Part shown: positions 6,908-14,227 of the stretch, piece after piece | Numbering within the stretch: the first letter of the stretch is position 1 | Layout: each line of letters begins with the position of its first letter | Assembly (NCBI GenBank): GCA_963743595.1 | Contig: CAVURW010000049.1 | Location: 1 to 18,836, forward strand | DNA: 18,836 bases | Direction: 5' to 3' | From: CAVURW01 sp963743595 | GTDB taxonomy: Bacteria > Verrucomicrobiota > Verrucomicrobiia > Methylacidiphilales > UBA1321 | Made by a program: the position numbers and the translations under genes | The notes under the pieces: model-generated | Databases searched by the model: none | What the model was told of the DNA's origin: nothing | Seen by the model: only the letters and a program-made list of their open reading frames with translations

Positions 6908-7807
6908 ATGCAACGATTAACGATTCGTGTCGGGTGCAAGCTCACTTATCAAACCATATTTCCGACGCCTATCGTGCTTATGGTGCGTCCCCGACTGACT
7001 CCCAATCAACTTTTTATTTCTGACAGCCTCTCGATTGAGCCACTGACGCCTTACGAAGAATTGATGGACTGGGTAGGAAATCCAGTCGAAAGGTGGGAAC
7101 TCCCTCCTGGACAAACAACAATCACAAATGACTCTTTAATCGAGGTGCCAGCGGTTTCCGATGATTTCAATCGGCAGACCTATTCGACCCCCGTCATGAA
7201 ACTGCCACGGGACGTCTTTCGATATGTACTTCCAAGTCGCTACTGTGACTCGGATAAAATCCAGGCGTTTGCCACCGCTCAGTTTGGAGGGTTGATCAAC
7301 GGAGTCGATCGAGTTATAGCCATTTGCAATTGGACACATCACAACATTCGCTATGTTACTGGTTCGGGAAGCCCTGATATTTCTGCATCAGAAATTATCG
7401 AACGGAGATACGGAGTTTGCCGTGATTTTGCACACGTCGCGATTGCTTTGTGTCGTGCAGTAAATGTCCCGGCTCGATATGTGACTGGCCATGTACCGGA
7501 TATTGGTTGGTGGGATCCTGGAACTCCCATGGATTTCCACGCTTATATGGAAGTCTTTCTTGATGGAGAGTGGTGCCCTTTTGATGCACGTTTTAATGTC
7601 CCACGAATCGGACGCGTAAAGATCGCTCACGGGCTTGACGCCGCCGATTGCGCGTTTTCTACGACATTCGGTGACGCTAAACTAGTTTCATTTCAGGTTT
7701 GGGCTTATCAGGTAAATCCCAGCCATGTATTGGTCGGAGACCCCATTGATCTCTCCAAACGTCTTGACGGAACGCCTCAAATAAACTTTGGTCATTTTCG
7801 CGCTTGA
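6908..7807 (+). CDS. Transglutaminase-like cysteine protease family protein (first of pair)
   Basis: The 299-residue protein (from ATG 6908) has an N-terminal beta domain (MQRLTIRVGCKLTYQ, IVLMVRPRL) typical of bacterial transglutaminase-like proteins, then the papain-like core. The catalytic triad is visible: Cys171 in ERRYGVCRDFAHVAIALCRA, His211 in PMDFHAYMEVF and Asp226 in EWCPFDAR. Family members are thought to cleave or crosslink peptide bonds; substrates in bacteria are mostly unknown. There is no signal peptide, so it is cytoplasmic. A longer frame opens at 6845, but ATG 6908 has an AAGG at proper spacing and matches the usual N-terminus. Its stop overlaps the start of the next transglutaminase by four bases, indicating coupled translation. 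The usual neighbours (ATP-grasp and alpha-E proteins) are missing. Confidence 0.88.
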   Translation: MQRLTIRVGCKLTYQTIFPTPIVLMVRPRLTPNQLFISDSLSIEPLTPYEELMDWVGNPVERWELPPGQTTITNDSLIEVPAVSDDFNRQTYSTPVMKLPRDVFRYVLPSRYCDSDKIQAFATAQFGGLINGVDRVIAICNWTHHNIRYVTGSGSPDISASEIIERRYGVCRDFAHVAIALCRAVNVPARYVTGHVPDIGWWDPGTPMDFHAYMEVFLDGEWCPFDARFNVPRIGRVKIAHGLDAADCAFSTTFGDAKLVSFQVWAYQVNPSHVLVGDPIDLSKRLDGTPQINFGHFRA

Positions 7808-8679
7808 ACTTAAGGATCTATCATAAAACGTGCTACCGTTACTCTGAACCGGTCCGTTTCGGGCAGCATTGTCTTTTGCTCAGGCCCCGGCAATACCATG
7901 CTCTGCAAACGAAATGGTTCTCGCTTACCATCTCCCCCGAACACTCGCTTCACTGGAAGCGCGATCTCCAAGAGAACAACGTGGGCATTCTTGATTTATC
8001 CAGGGAAGCATCTGAATTAATAATAGAAATGGAATGTTTAGTTGACGTTTTGGAATACAATCCCTTCGACTTTATTCTGACTGAAGCATCGGAGTTTCCC
8101 TTTCAGTACAACCACGAACTTAGCCTGGAGTTGGAAGGTCTCGCCCTTCCTATTTATACTCACGATATTGAGTGCCTGCGGGACTGGCTTCGCCCGATCT
8201 GGCGTCCTGGCAAGCGTTGCGAGACGCTTTCGCTTTTACTGGATGTCAACAAGGCTATCTACCGGGAAATAAAATATCAACGGCGCGAGGTTAAAGGGGT
8301 ACAAACTCCGGCCCGAACTCTGGACATAAAAAAAGGTGCCTGTCGCGATTTCGCCATTTTATTTATGGAGATTTGTCGGCTGCTTGGTCTCGCAACTCGA
8401 TTTGTGAGTGGTTATATGTACTCTGAAACGATCGTCGGGCGAATGTCATTGCATGGTTGGGCGGAGGTTTATTTACCTGGGGCTGGGTGGGTGGGCTTCG
8501 ATCCCAGTTGGGGAATTTTGTCTACTTCGTCCTACATTCCAGTTGCCGTAGCAAGGCACCCAGAACACATCCCTCCTATCTCAGGGAGTTATTTTGGCTT
8601 TGCCTCAGATTTTTTGTGCACAGATGTAGAATTATTTATAGAACGCTTGGAACCTGTTGAACCAAAACATGAAACTTGA
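7804..8679 (+). CDS. Transglutaminase-like protein with bacterial transglutaminase N-terminal region (second of pair)
   Basis: The 291-residue protein starts at TTG 7804, which overlaps the upstream TGA (TTGA), so the two genes are translationally coupled. Residues 1-80 (MNLRIYHKTCYRYSEPV, HCLLLRPRQYH) match the bacterial transglutaminase N-terminal domain. The core follows with Cys180 in KKGACRDFAILFMEICR, His217 in MSLHGWAEVYL and Asp233 in GWVGFDPSWG, a complete Cys-His-Asp triad. The W-x-G-F-D-P-x-x-G ending is characteristic of this subfamily. It lacks a signal peptide. Two related enzymes made from one message suggest joint action on a shared substrate or a heteromeric complex; that is inference. 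A bidirectional terminator-like repeat lies about 170 bases downstream. Confidence 0.9.
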   Translation: MNLRIYHKTCYRYSEPVRFGQHCLLLRPRQYHALQTKWFSLTISPEHSLHWKRDLQENNVGILDLSREASELIIEMECLVDVLEYNPFDFILTEASEFPFQYNHELSLELEGLALPIYTHDIECLRDWLRPIWRPGKRCETLSLLLDVNKAIYREIKYQRREVKGVQTPARTLDIKKGACRDFAILFMEICRLLGLATRFVSGYMYSETIVGRMSLHGWAEVYLPGAGWVGFDPSWGILSTSSYIPVAVARHPEHIPPISGSYFGFASDFLCTDVELFIERLEPVEPKHET

Positions 8680-8846
8680 ACTTTCTAGACTTCTGAGGCA
8701 AATGCTCTCCATCACCTTATCTATTTCCCCATTTCATGCCGGAAAAAGTGCCAGCTACTCAACCAAGAAAGGAAGCGTGAGCTTACAGTTAAGTGATTTC
8801 AATAACTTCAATAAATGCAAACACTATGTTGGATCAATCCAGAGGT

Positions 8847-8882
8847 AATTAGGGTGTGCGCCCTATTTTCCCTCCCCTAATT
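8847..8882. terminator. Bidirectional terminator-like inverted repeat
   Basis: AATTAGGG (8847-8854) is perfectly complementary to CCCTAATT (8875-8882). Inside it, TAGGG (8850-8854) can instead pair with CCCTA (8861-8865), followed by TTTT. It lies between the plus-strand transglutaminase genes and the minus-strand small-protein relic, so it may stop transcription from both sides. The stem is short. Confidence 0.4.
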
Positions 8883-9054
8883 AAGCAAGCTGCATTTGAG
8901 CCTTAACTAAACCTGCCTCGAAAATACTCAAAAGCTGCTTTTTTTGCCCGACGACTGCTTGGTCAGGGCTGAGCTTTTTCTCAAGCGTAAGTCCTGAGGT
9001 ATTATGGGTAAGCCTGAGCTGGATGAACTCTATAGTCGGGATAATAAAGTTAGG
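8881..9054 (-). pseudogene. Second, start-less copy of the 73-residue conserved protein gene
   Basis: The minus strand here encodes LRLTHNTSGLTLEKKL, then GQKKQLLSIFEAGLVKAQMQ, and ends at TAA 8883-8881. It aligns with the intact gene at 13560-13781 (LRLTDNSSGLTLEKKL, RQKKQLLSIFEAALVKDQMQ); DNA similarity covers about 8879-9020 against 13581-13722. The frame is still open for 57 codons but has no ATG, GTG or TTG at a sensible place, and the N-terminal part differs (NFIIPTIEFIQ). It may be a fossil, or a gene using an unusual ATT start. Conservation of the protein sequence despite many silent differences suggests selection acted until recently. Confidence 0.6.
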
Positions 9055-9206
9055 CTAAAGGTAAACAGCGCTAAGCTCGAGCGTCGCTTTGCCCGGAACT
9101 ACACGTTCGAAGTAGTAAGTTACTATTAATAACTAATTTGGGTCTCGAGAAGCTCGCGAAGAGATCATGGATTGCTCCGGCTCGACAAAACCACTAAAAG
9201 CAGGGG
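9055..9206. other. Upstream region of the protease gene
   Basis: No gene is seen. The stretch contains an A/T-rich near-palindrome, TAGTAAGTTACTA at about 9113-9125, and further A/T-rich sequence to about 9138. This is a plausible promoter or operator zone for the gene starting at 9207, but no clear -35/-10 pair could be assigned. Confidence 0.25.
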
Positions 9207-11210
9207 ATGGACATTGGGCCAATTCAGATCGCTGCGGTTACATGGGTTTTTGCGTTTTGCGCGTGGACCGATCTGCAGGGCCAGACAACGGTGGCTCAGA
9301 CGAATTCGATATCGAACCTTCCTGCTTCGGCCTCGGCAAATTCGACGGACCAGGCAAAGCTCTATTTTCAACAGCAACTCGAATTAGCAAAGAGCGGAAA
9401 CACCCAGGCAATGGCTGACTTGGCTCTCTGCTATGCAAATGGAAAAGGGGTGATCGCCAACCCAGGGGAAGCCTTCAAGTGGGCGCTAAAGAACGCCGAG
9501 ACTGGCGATCCGCGAGGTCAGAGCCTGGTAGGACAGTTCTACCAAGTCGGTTGCGGCGTAGTGGCGGACAAAAAGCAGGCTTTAGCATGGATTGAAATGG
9601 CAGCACTTGCCGAAGAACCATTCGCTCAATATAAATTGGGCTCGATGTACCTGCTAGGAGACGGACTGCCGCAAGATAACACTAAGGCGGGCGAGTGGTT
9701 CAGGAAGGCAGCGATTCAGGGGCACAGCCCAGCCGAAGTGGCTTACGGATATTGCCTGTTGAATGGCGTGGGAATGAAGCAAGACGCTGAACAGGCGTTA
9801 GCGTACTTTCTCAGCTCACTCGACGTGAGCGCTGCGCGATTAAACATCGGACTTTGCTACGAATATGGAGCATTCGTTAAGCCAGATCCTATAATTGCCT
9901 ATGCTTGGTACCTGAACTCACTTGAGCTGAATCAGACGGCTGCCAAATATGCCGCCAAGCTAAAAGCCAAATTAACTCCAAATCAGATCGCCCAAGCCCA
10001 GAAAGAGAATGTGGAGATCAATAAAGTTGAAAGCCCGTCAACTCCAGTTCAATCCGATCTTACTGTTCAATTCAACGGCGATTCGGTGACTGTGCCGTTC
10101 GAGTGCGATTATGGTCAGATCGTGATTTCGATGCAGATCAATGGAACCGATGTAAGAATGCTCGTGGATACAGGCGCAAGCTTTAGCATGGTGGATTTGA
10201 ATCTGGCCAAGCGGCTCAAGTTATCCACCAACCGATATCTTTCCGCTTCTGGAACTGGAGCCGATAAGATTCTGGTCGGCTATTGTAACGGGGTCGATCT
10301 GTCGCTCGGTGGAATTGCGATGTCCCAAGCGAAACTCACCCTCTATCCCAACTTCGACTTTGATCAGTACCTCGGCGAGCGCGTGGACGGCATTGTCGGG
10401 AATGATGTTCTCAGTAAATTCGTAGCGAATTTTGATTTTGTGAATCGAAAACTTACTTTTTATAAACCGGGTACTTTTAAGGCAACAGCGGGCATGGACC
10501 CGATTTCCATTAACCAACGACCGCCCGGGCTGGAGTTCGTAAAGGGGCTGGAGTTCGTTAAGGGTGTATTGGGCTCTGGGACGACCGCGATTGATGGCTG
10601 GTTCCTGATCGATACGGGAGACGCCGGAGGTTTGACGGTTAACAAAGCTTTGCAGGACGTGTGTCCGAAGTTCTCGGTGGATAACCCGATAAATTCGGCG
10701 TTCTGGGGGCTCGGTGGCCTCAGCCATACCATTATCGGGACGACTGCTGAATTCGTTCTCGACAAGACGGTCCTCAAGAGACCGGTGGTGTCGCTCGTTA
10801 TCGAAAACCAGGGATTCAACGCTCCTGAGGGTACTTTGGGGCGCGGGGTGCTCAGTCGTTTTGATATGACCCTGGATGGTCCAAACTCGGAGTTGTACCT
10901 AACACCAAATGCGCTTATTTCTGCTCCCTACATGCGCGACAATTTTGGCGTGGGCATTAAGACGGGAAAAGGAGATTACCACTCCTTCTATGTCTACGGG
11001 ACGATTGAAGGACGACCCGGCTCCGTCGCGGGGCTTAAGGAGGGTGATCAGATCCTTTCCGTCGACGGCATTACCACTTCTGCAATGGTTTTGCCCAAAC
11101 TAAAGGACGCGCTTACAAAGATCGGTACTTATTCCCTAGTTGTACAGTCTGTCGGCACGAAACGTACTCTCGAGTTAAAAATCACCGAACCGTCAACCAT
11201 GGGAGAGTAG
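9207..11210 (+). CDS. Exported Sel1-repeat protein with two retropepsin-like aspartyl protease lobes and a PDZ domain
   Basis: The 667-residue product starts with a signal-like segment (residues 5-26, IQIAAVTWVFAFCAWTDLQG). Residues about 55-255 hold five to six Sel1 (TPR-like) repeats, for example AQYKLGSMYLLGDGLPQDN and ADLALCYANGKGV, which bind protein partners. Two aspartyl-protease-like lobes follow: MLVDTGASFSMVD with D321-T-G and IVGNDVLSKF, then WFLIDTGDAGGLTV with D469-T-G and LGRGVLSRF. Residues about 575-660 form a PDZ domain (GRPGSVAGLKEGDQILSVDG). The likely role is a periplasmic aspartyl peptidase with partner- and C-terminus-binding modules. ATG 9207 is the only plausible start, since an in-frame stop lies 10 bases upstream, but its ribosome site (AGGGG) directly abuts the ATG. 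A decayed copy of its 3' end lies at 6197-6585. Confidence 0.85.
   Translation: MDIGPIQIAAVTWVFAFCAWTDLQGQTTVAQTNSISNLPASASANSTDQAKLYFQQQLELAKSGNTQAMADLALCYANGKGVIANPGEAFKWALKNAETGDPRGQSLVGQFYQVGCGVVADKKQALAWIEMAALAEEPFAQYKLGSMYLLGDGLPQDNTKAGEWFRKAAIQGHSPAEVAYGYCLLNGVGMKQDAEQALAYFLSSLDVSAARLNIGLCYEYGAFVKPDPIIAYAWYLNSLELNQTAAKYAAKLKAKLTPNQIAQAQKENVEINKVESPSTPVQSDLTVQFNGDSVTVPFECDYGQIVISMQINGTDVRMLVDTGASFSMVDLNLAKRLKLSTNRYLSASGTGADKILVGYCNGVDLSLGGIAMSQAKLTLYPNFDFDQYLGERVDGIVGNDVLSKFVANFDFVNRKLTFYKPGTFKATAGMDPISINQRPPGLEFVKGLEFVKGVLGSGTTAIDGWFLIDTGDAGGLTVNKALQDVCPKFSVDNPINSAFWGLGGLSHTIIGTTAEFVLDKTVLKRPVVSLVIENQGFNAPEGTLGRGVLSRFDMTLDGPNSELYLTPNALISAPYMRDNFGVGIKTGKGDYHSFYVYGTIEGRPGSVAGLKEGDQILSVDGITTSAMVLPKLKDALTKIGTYSLVVQSVGTKRTLELKITEPSTMGE
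10527..10562 (+). repeat. 18-base in-frame tandem duplication within the protease gene
   Basis: GGGCTGGAGTTCGTAAAG (10527-10544) is followed directly by GGGCTGGAGTTCGTTAAG (10545-10562), differing at one base. It duplicates six residues (GLEFVK) in the linker between the two protease lobes without disturbing the frame. The near-identity indicates a recent slippage event. Confidence 0.9.
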
Positions 11211-11243
11211 TCCCAGTTTTGTGACTATCTGAATAGAAGCCCA

Positions 11244-11607
11244 ATGCCCCCATTGAAAATCACAGTAGAAACCACGGTGTCAGCACCAATCGAAAAAATC
11301 TGGTTAGCATGGACCTCGCCGGAAGACATCAAAAAATGGAACACCACATCAGACGACTGGCATACAACAAAGGCATCTCTGGATTTGCGTGTTGGCGGTT
11401 CTTTTTCCTACCGTATGGAAGCCAAGGACGGCAGCTTCGGGTTTGATTTCGCAGGCACTTTCACGCGTATCGAACCATGCATATTGATCGAGAGTGAATT
11501 CGGGGATCGATATCTCTTTTGGTTGAGTTCCTCCCTGGAGCAAATGGCGTGTTAGTGCGAGAGACCTTCGATGCCGAATCAACGCACTTAGTTGAACAGA
11601 AATGGAG
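11244..11607 (+). pseudogene. Frameshifted and truncated SRPBCC (AHSA1-like) domain protein
   Basis: The 5' 90 or so codons encode an SRPBCC/AHSA1-type START-fold protein: ITVETTVSAPIEKIWLAWTS, then IKKWNTTSDDWHT and LRVGGSFSYRMEAKDG. Such proteins bind small hydrophobic ligands or act as Hsp90 cochaperone-like factors. The frame goes astray at the TTTT run near 11517-11520 and stops at 11555. The expected continuation, LVEFLPGANGVLVRETFDAE then THLVEQKW, is present in the next frame up to about 11603, consistent with loss of one T. The family should go on for about 40 more residues, but sequence switches to a serine-recombinase fragment, so the gene is also truncated. A single-base assembly error would explain the frameshift but not the truncation. 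Confidence 0.75.
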
Positions 11608-11820
11608 CGCGAATTAATCGTCGAGCGCACTCGTGCCGGACTCCTTATCGCACAACAACTCGGACGCAAGGGCGGACGTAAACCCAAAATAACCGACAGC
11701 AAGATTCAATCAGCCAAAAAACTTCTCGCCATCAACGTTCCCCCTAAAGATGTCGCAAAAAACCTCGGCGTTTCCGTTCCTACTCTCTACCGCTGGATAC
11801 CCGCTTCTTCTCTCCACTAA
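11602..11820 (+). pseudogene. C-terminal fragment of a serine recombinase (resolvase/invertase family)
   Basis: The 72-residue frame begins MERELIVERTRAGL, which matches the end of the resolvase catalytic domain and long E helix (usually E-R-E/D-L-I-x-E-R-T-x-A-G-L). GRKGGRKPKIT follows, then a helix-turn-helix (AKNLGVSVPTLYRWIP) that binds DNA in Hin/resolvase proteins. About 110-120 N-terminal residues, including the catalytic serine, are missing, so it cannot recombine DNA. The fragment is joined to the SRPBCC gene at about 11602-11607. If translated from the ATG at 11602 it could at most act as a small DNA-binding protein. Confidence 0.8.
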
Positions 11821-11838
11821 CCTTTCCAGGTCACGAAA

Positions 11839-12012
11839 ATGCATAGCAGCGGGTTAAACAAGCAGCCAATACTCGCCAAGAAGCAATCAGCTGAAAAGGG
11901 AATTTGGTCCAAAACGATGCGGAACCCCACATTATCCAAGGGAGAAATCAAACTTATCTTAAGCCAGCCATTAACCTTTGTTGAACTTTATACTCGACAT
12001 GCGGCTTGTTAA
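11839..12012 (+). CDS. Possible small protein of 57 residues, weak
   Basis: ATG 11839 to TAA 12010-12012 encodes a basic peptide (KQPILAKKQSAEKGIWSKTM, ending VELYTRHAAC). It fits between the recombinase fragment and the membrane-protein gene without overlap. AGG occurs eight bases before the ATG but no strong ribosome site. No family is recognised. It could equally be chance open frame in this decayed region. Confidence 0.2.
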   Translation: MHSSGLNKQPILAKKQSAEKGIWSKTMRNPTLSKGEIKLILSQPLTFVELYTRHAAC

Positions 12013-12038
12013 AACTAGGCTCACTTCAGGAGCGTATC

Positions 12039-12455
12039 ATGAGGCATCGAATAAATCTACTAGCTGTTATCCTTGGTCTTCTAACTGCGATAATTTCGAC
12101 CTTGTTTAGTGGATTATGTATTGGAGTATCAATAATTTTATATGCTCGAACGAAGGAGCTTCCCGTTAATCCAGCTTCGTTTACTGAATATTTGAAGACA
12201 ACGCCATGCTTGCTGACTCTTGTTTTTTTTGGAGGAATTGCCACTATTATTAGTGGATTTATCACTGGCTGGATCGCAGGGCATGATCGCGTTACCAATG
12301 CCTGTCTGATGACGACCATCGTTTTGGGGCTCAATATCGCACTGATTCCGTTCTCCAATACCTATCCGCTGTGGTACAATATCACTTCTGCTTTCGTCAT
12401 GCTAATAGGTGGACTGGTAGGTGGCTTTTGTGCCAAAACGTTCTTACCTAATTAA
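12039..12455 (+). CDS. Small integral membrane protein, four predicted helices, unknown function
   Basis: The 138-residue protein has four hydrophobic segments: about residues 4-36 (NLLAVILGLLTAIISTLF and following), 58-80 (LLTLVFFGGIATIISGFITG), 88-106 (CLMTTIVLGLNIALIPF) and 113-134 (ITSAFVMLIGGLVGGFCA). Small-residue GG/GxxG motifs in the last helix suggest tight packing. ATG 12039 was chosen because AGGAG sits exactly six bases upstream; an upstream in-frame start at 12006 lacks such a site. The layout resembles TIGR04086/YrzE-like or DUF-type four-helix membrane proteins, but I cannot name a family. It stands alone, convergent with the CPBP protease gene. Confidence 0.7.
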   Translation: MRHRINLLAVILGLLTAIISTLFSGLCIGVSIILYARTKELPVNPASFTEYLKTTPCLLTLVFFGGIATIISGFITGWIAGHDRVTNACLMTTIVLGLNIALIPFSNTYPLWYNITSAFVMLIGGLVGGFCAKTFLPN

Positions 12456-12595
12456 AGCACGGCCCAGCAAGCGTCGATATTTCTTTTTTAACCAGTGAAT
12501 ACGCCATATTAATTATTACCGAGGTGGTGATTGCGAATGACATATGGCGGATTTCGCTACAATTAACTCGCCCCTCTCGATTCCAAGTCCAAGGG

Positions 12596-13429
12596 CTATG
12601 AGAGCAGGGCATTTCGAAAGCTATCCATTAATGCATGAGCCATGGCGGGTGCCAATAACGAACCTCCCCGTCGCCACGCCAAGGTTAAAGGAATACCGTA
12701 AATACAGTGGATTAACCCTAGCGCAATGCTGAGGGCGATAAAACTTGCCACTTTGATGGAGACACTTGAATCTGGCAGAGGCATTGTTGGCATGTGCCAC
12801 ACTCCCCATGTAAAGGAAATCAGCACAGAGGAAAGCCAAAAATAGCGATCACCCTCCTGGTAAATATAGCTATCTAAACAGCCGCGAAAAAACACTTCTT
12901 CTAAAGTGAAAGAGATAGGCACATAAAGCACAAAACTGACAAAGAATATGTCCCAGAAATCGTGTGACAACTTCCATCCATGAAGGCTAATCGCGATTAA
13001 AGTAAAGATGAAAACACTCATCACCCCAGCAGTTCGCGCCGCCTCCGCGAAAGACTTCCAGACCTTCCATCTCGCATTTATCAAACACAGTGCAGACGGA
13101 ATTGATCCCAGAGCACCGCAAATACACCATAACCTCTCCGGGATGCTGCCAGTCTTGTGCCAAATCATAGTCGATAACAATATCGTAGGTGGAAGCGCTA
13201 AAGTGAGTGCAACAGGATAAATCCACGCGCTCCATTTAATTGGAAAACTGGGGTGCAGCCATAATTGCAGAAGCGGTCTGCGGGCTACAATTAATTGAAA
13301 CAGAATTGTAATCGGTACTCCTACAAGCATATAACTCTCAGGGTCAAGATTGAACAAGGAGCCTAATGTCATCCAAATGATAATAGCTGTCACGACCTTC
13401 AAAAAACGTATTTCCTGACTGAGTCTCAT
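12596..13429 (-). CDS. CPBP-family intramembrane glutamic endopeptidase (CAAX/Abi-type)
   Basis: The 277-residue polytopic membrane protein carries the three CPBP (PF02517) motifs near its C-terminus. Motif 1 is EE-x3-R in SFTLEEVFFRGCLDS (Glu177, Glu178, Arg182), motif 2 is F-x3-H in SFTWGVWHMP (His212), and motif 3 is H-x3-D/N in APAMAHALMDSF (His265, Asp269). Members are intramembrane proteases related to Rce1. In bacteria they process peptides, protect against self-made bacteriocins or mature exported proteins. All catalytic residues are present, so it should be active. ATG 13429 is chosen over TTG 13444; neither has a good ribosome site. It has no clear operon partner, so its substrate cannot be inferred here. 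Confidence 0.85.
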   Translation of the reverse strand: MRLSQEIRFLKVVTAIIIWMTLGSLFNLDPESYMLVGVPITILFQLIVARRPLLQLWLHPSFPIKWSAWIYPVALTLALPPTILLSTMIWHKTGSIPERLWCICGALGSIPSALCLINARWKVWKSFAEAARTAGVMSVFIFTLIAISLHGWKLSHDFWDIFFVSFVLYVPISFTLEEVFFRGCLDSYIYQEGDRYFWLSSVLISFTWGVWHMPTMPLPDSSVSIKVASFIALSIALGLIHCIYGIPLTLAWRRGGSLLAPAMAHALMDSFRNALLS

Positions 13430-13559
13430 GGCTGGAAGATGCAATAGTGGTTGGATGTCTTTAAAGCGTTTCCTTAACGGCTAGGATAACGAAGCGGGAA
13501 ACCACTTTGCACTCTTCCTAGGTTCTTAGTCTTACTTCTGGCTGTGCCCCTAAACGCCG

Positions 13560-13781
13560 TCATAACAGTTCCTGCTTCCCAAATTGAGCAGGCTGCATTT
13601 GATCCTTAACCAAAGCAGCCTCGAAAATACTCAAAAGCTGCTTTTTCTGCCGAACGATTGGTTGGTCAGCGTCGAGCTTTTTCTCAAGCGTGAGTCCTGA
13701 TGAATTATCTGTAAGCCTGAGCATGCGTTGTCCGCTGATCAACTTAATTAGATCAACCTGAATGTCGCTGCTGTTGGCCAT
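13560..13781 (-). CDS. Conserved small protein of 73 residues, unknown function
   Basis: The protein (MANSSDIQVDLIKLISGQRM, LRLTDNSSGLTLEKKL, RQKKQLLSIFEAALVKDQMQ) is short and soluble, with a likely beta-strand N-terminal half and a helix near residues 42-60. ATG 13781 follows the stop of the upstream small gene after only three bases (TGA-GTT-ATG), so they are co-translated, with GGAAG upstream as ribosome site. A start-less paralogous copy lies at 8881-9054; the shared region (LRLT to VKxQMQ) is the conserved core. No catalytic residue stands out. The tight coupling suggests the two small proteins act together; their job is not known to me. Confidence 0.7.
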   Translation of the reverse strand: MANSSDIQVDLIKLISGQRMLRLTDNSSGLTLEKKLDADQPIVRQKKQLLSIFEAALVKDQMQPAQFGKQELL

Positions 13782-13784
13782 AAC

Positions 13785-14154
13785 TCATTCTTCCCCAAAA
13801 CCGAGAGATTGCAACATCGCGTTTACTGTTTCGCGAGAAGCTAAGCCTAACTCGGCGTGTGCTTTATAGGCCGCACGTTCAAAATCACCTTCGTTGAATT
13901 CCTGAACACTCAAGGGAGCCTCGGCAACTGCAACGGGTCATCGCCTCTAAAATCTCATGATATCGCGTCACCGATAGTTCATGATCCGTTTGTCTGGAGT
14001 AGATAATCAGACGAAGCTCTCGCCCGATAATGTGTATTTTAGACAGGGATGTTCTCCCTATCGCATCAACCATTGGCTCTTGTACACATTCAATACTCAC
14101 AAGGAAATATCCTCCTCGGAGTCTGATTTCTTCGAATAAATGAATGTCGAACAT
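13785..14154 (-). pseudogene. Frameshifted gene for a ~122-residue protein upstream of the 73-residue protein
   Basis: The first frame runs from ATG 14154 (MFDIHLFEEIRLRGGYFLVS) to EILEAMT at about 13936. The sequence then continues plausibly one base further on as VAVAEAPLSVQEFNEGDFER, ending LQSLGFGEE with TGA at 13787-13785. Without the shift, the first frame ends as an 89-residue protein with an unnatural Cys/Arg-rich tail. The second frame has no start of its own, since TGA lies just upstream of it. The break is at ATG-ACC-C-GTT, equivalent to one extra base. It may be a mutation, an assembly error or, less likely, a +1 recoding site. Its end is three bases from the next ATG. The family is not recognised. 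Confidence 0.6.
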
Positions 14155-14227
14155 TGAAATCTCGGGTATTTTGTTGACGGGGGAAGGGGACCCTTGATTT
14201 CAATTGAAATCGCCACCACTTTCCGAA

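Noticed and set aside
8657..8848. 63-residue open frame at the end of the second transglutaminase
   Set aside because: It overlaps the transglutaminase stop, has a low-quality composition and no homologue pattern.
10221..10727. 168-residue minus-strand open frame
   Set aside because: It lies antisense inside the intact protease gene, whose domain motifs are unmistakable; it is a shadow.
13008..13220. 70-residue plus-strand open frame
   Set aside because: It is antisense to the CPBP protease, which carries all three catalytic motifs.
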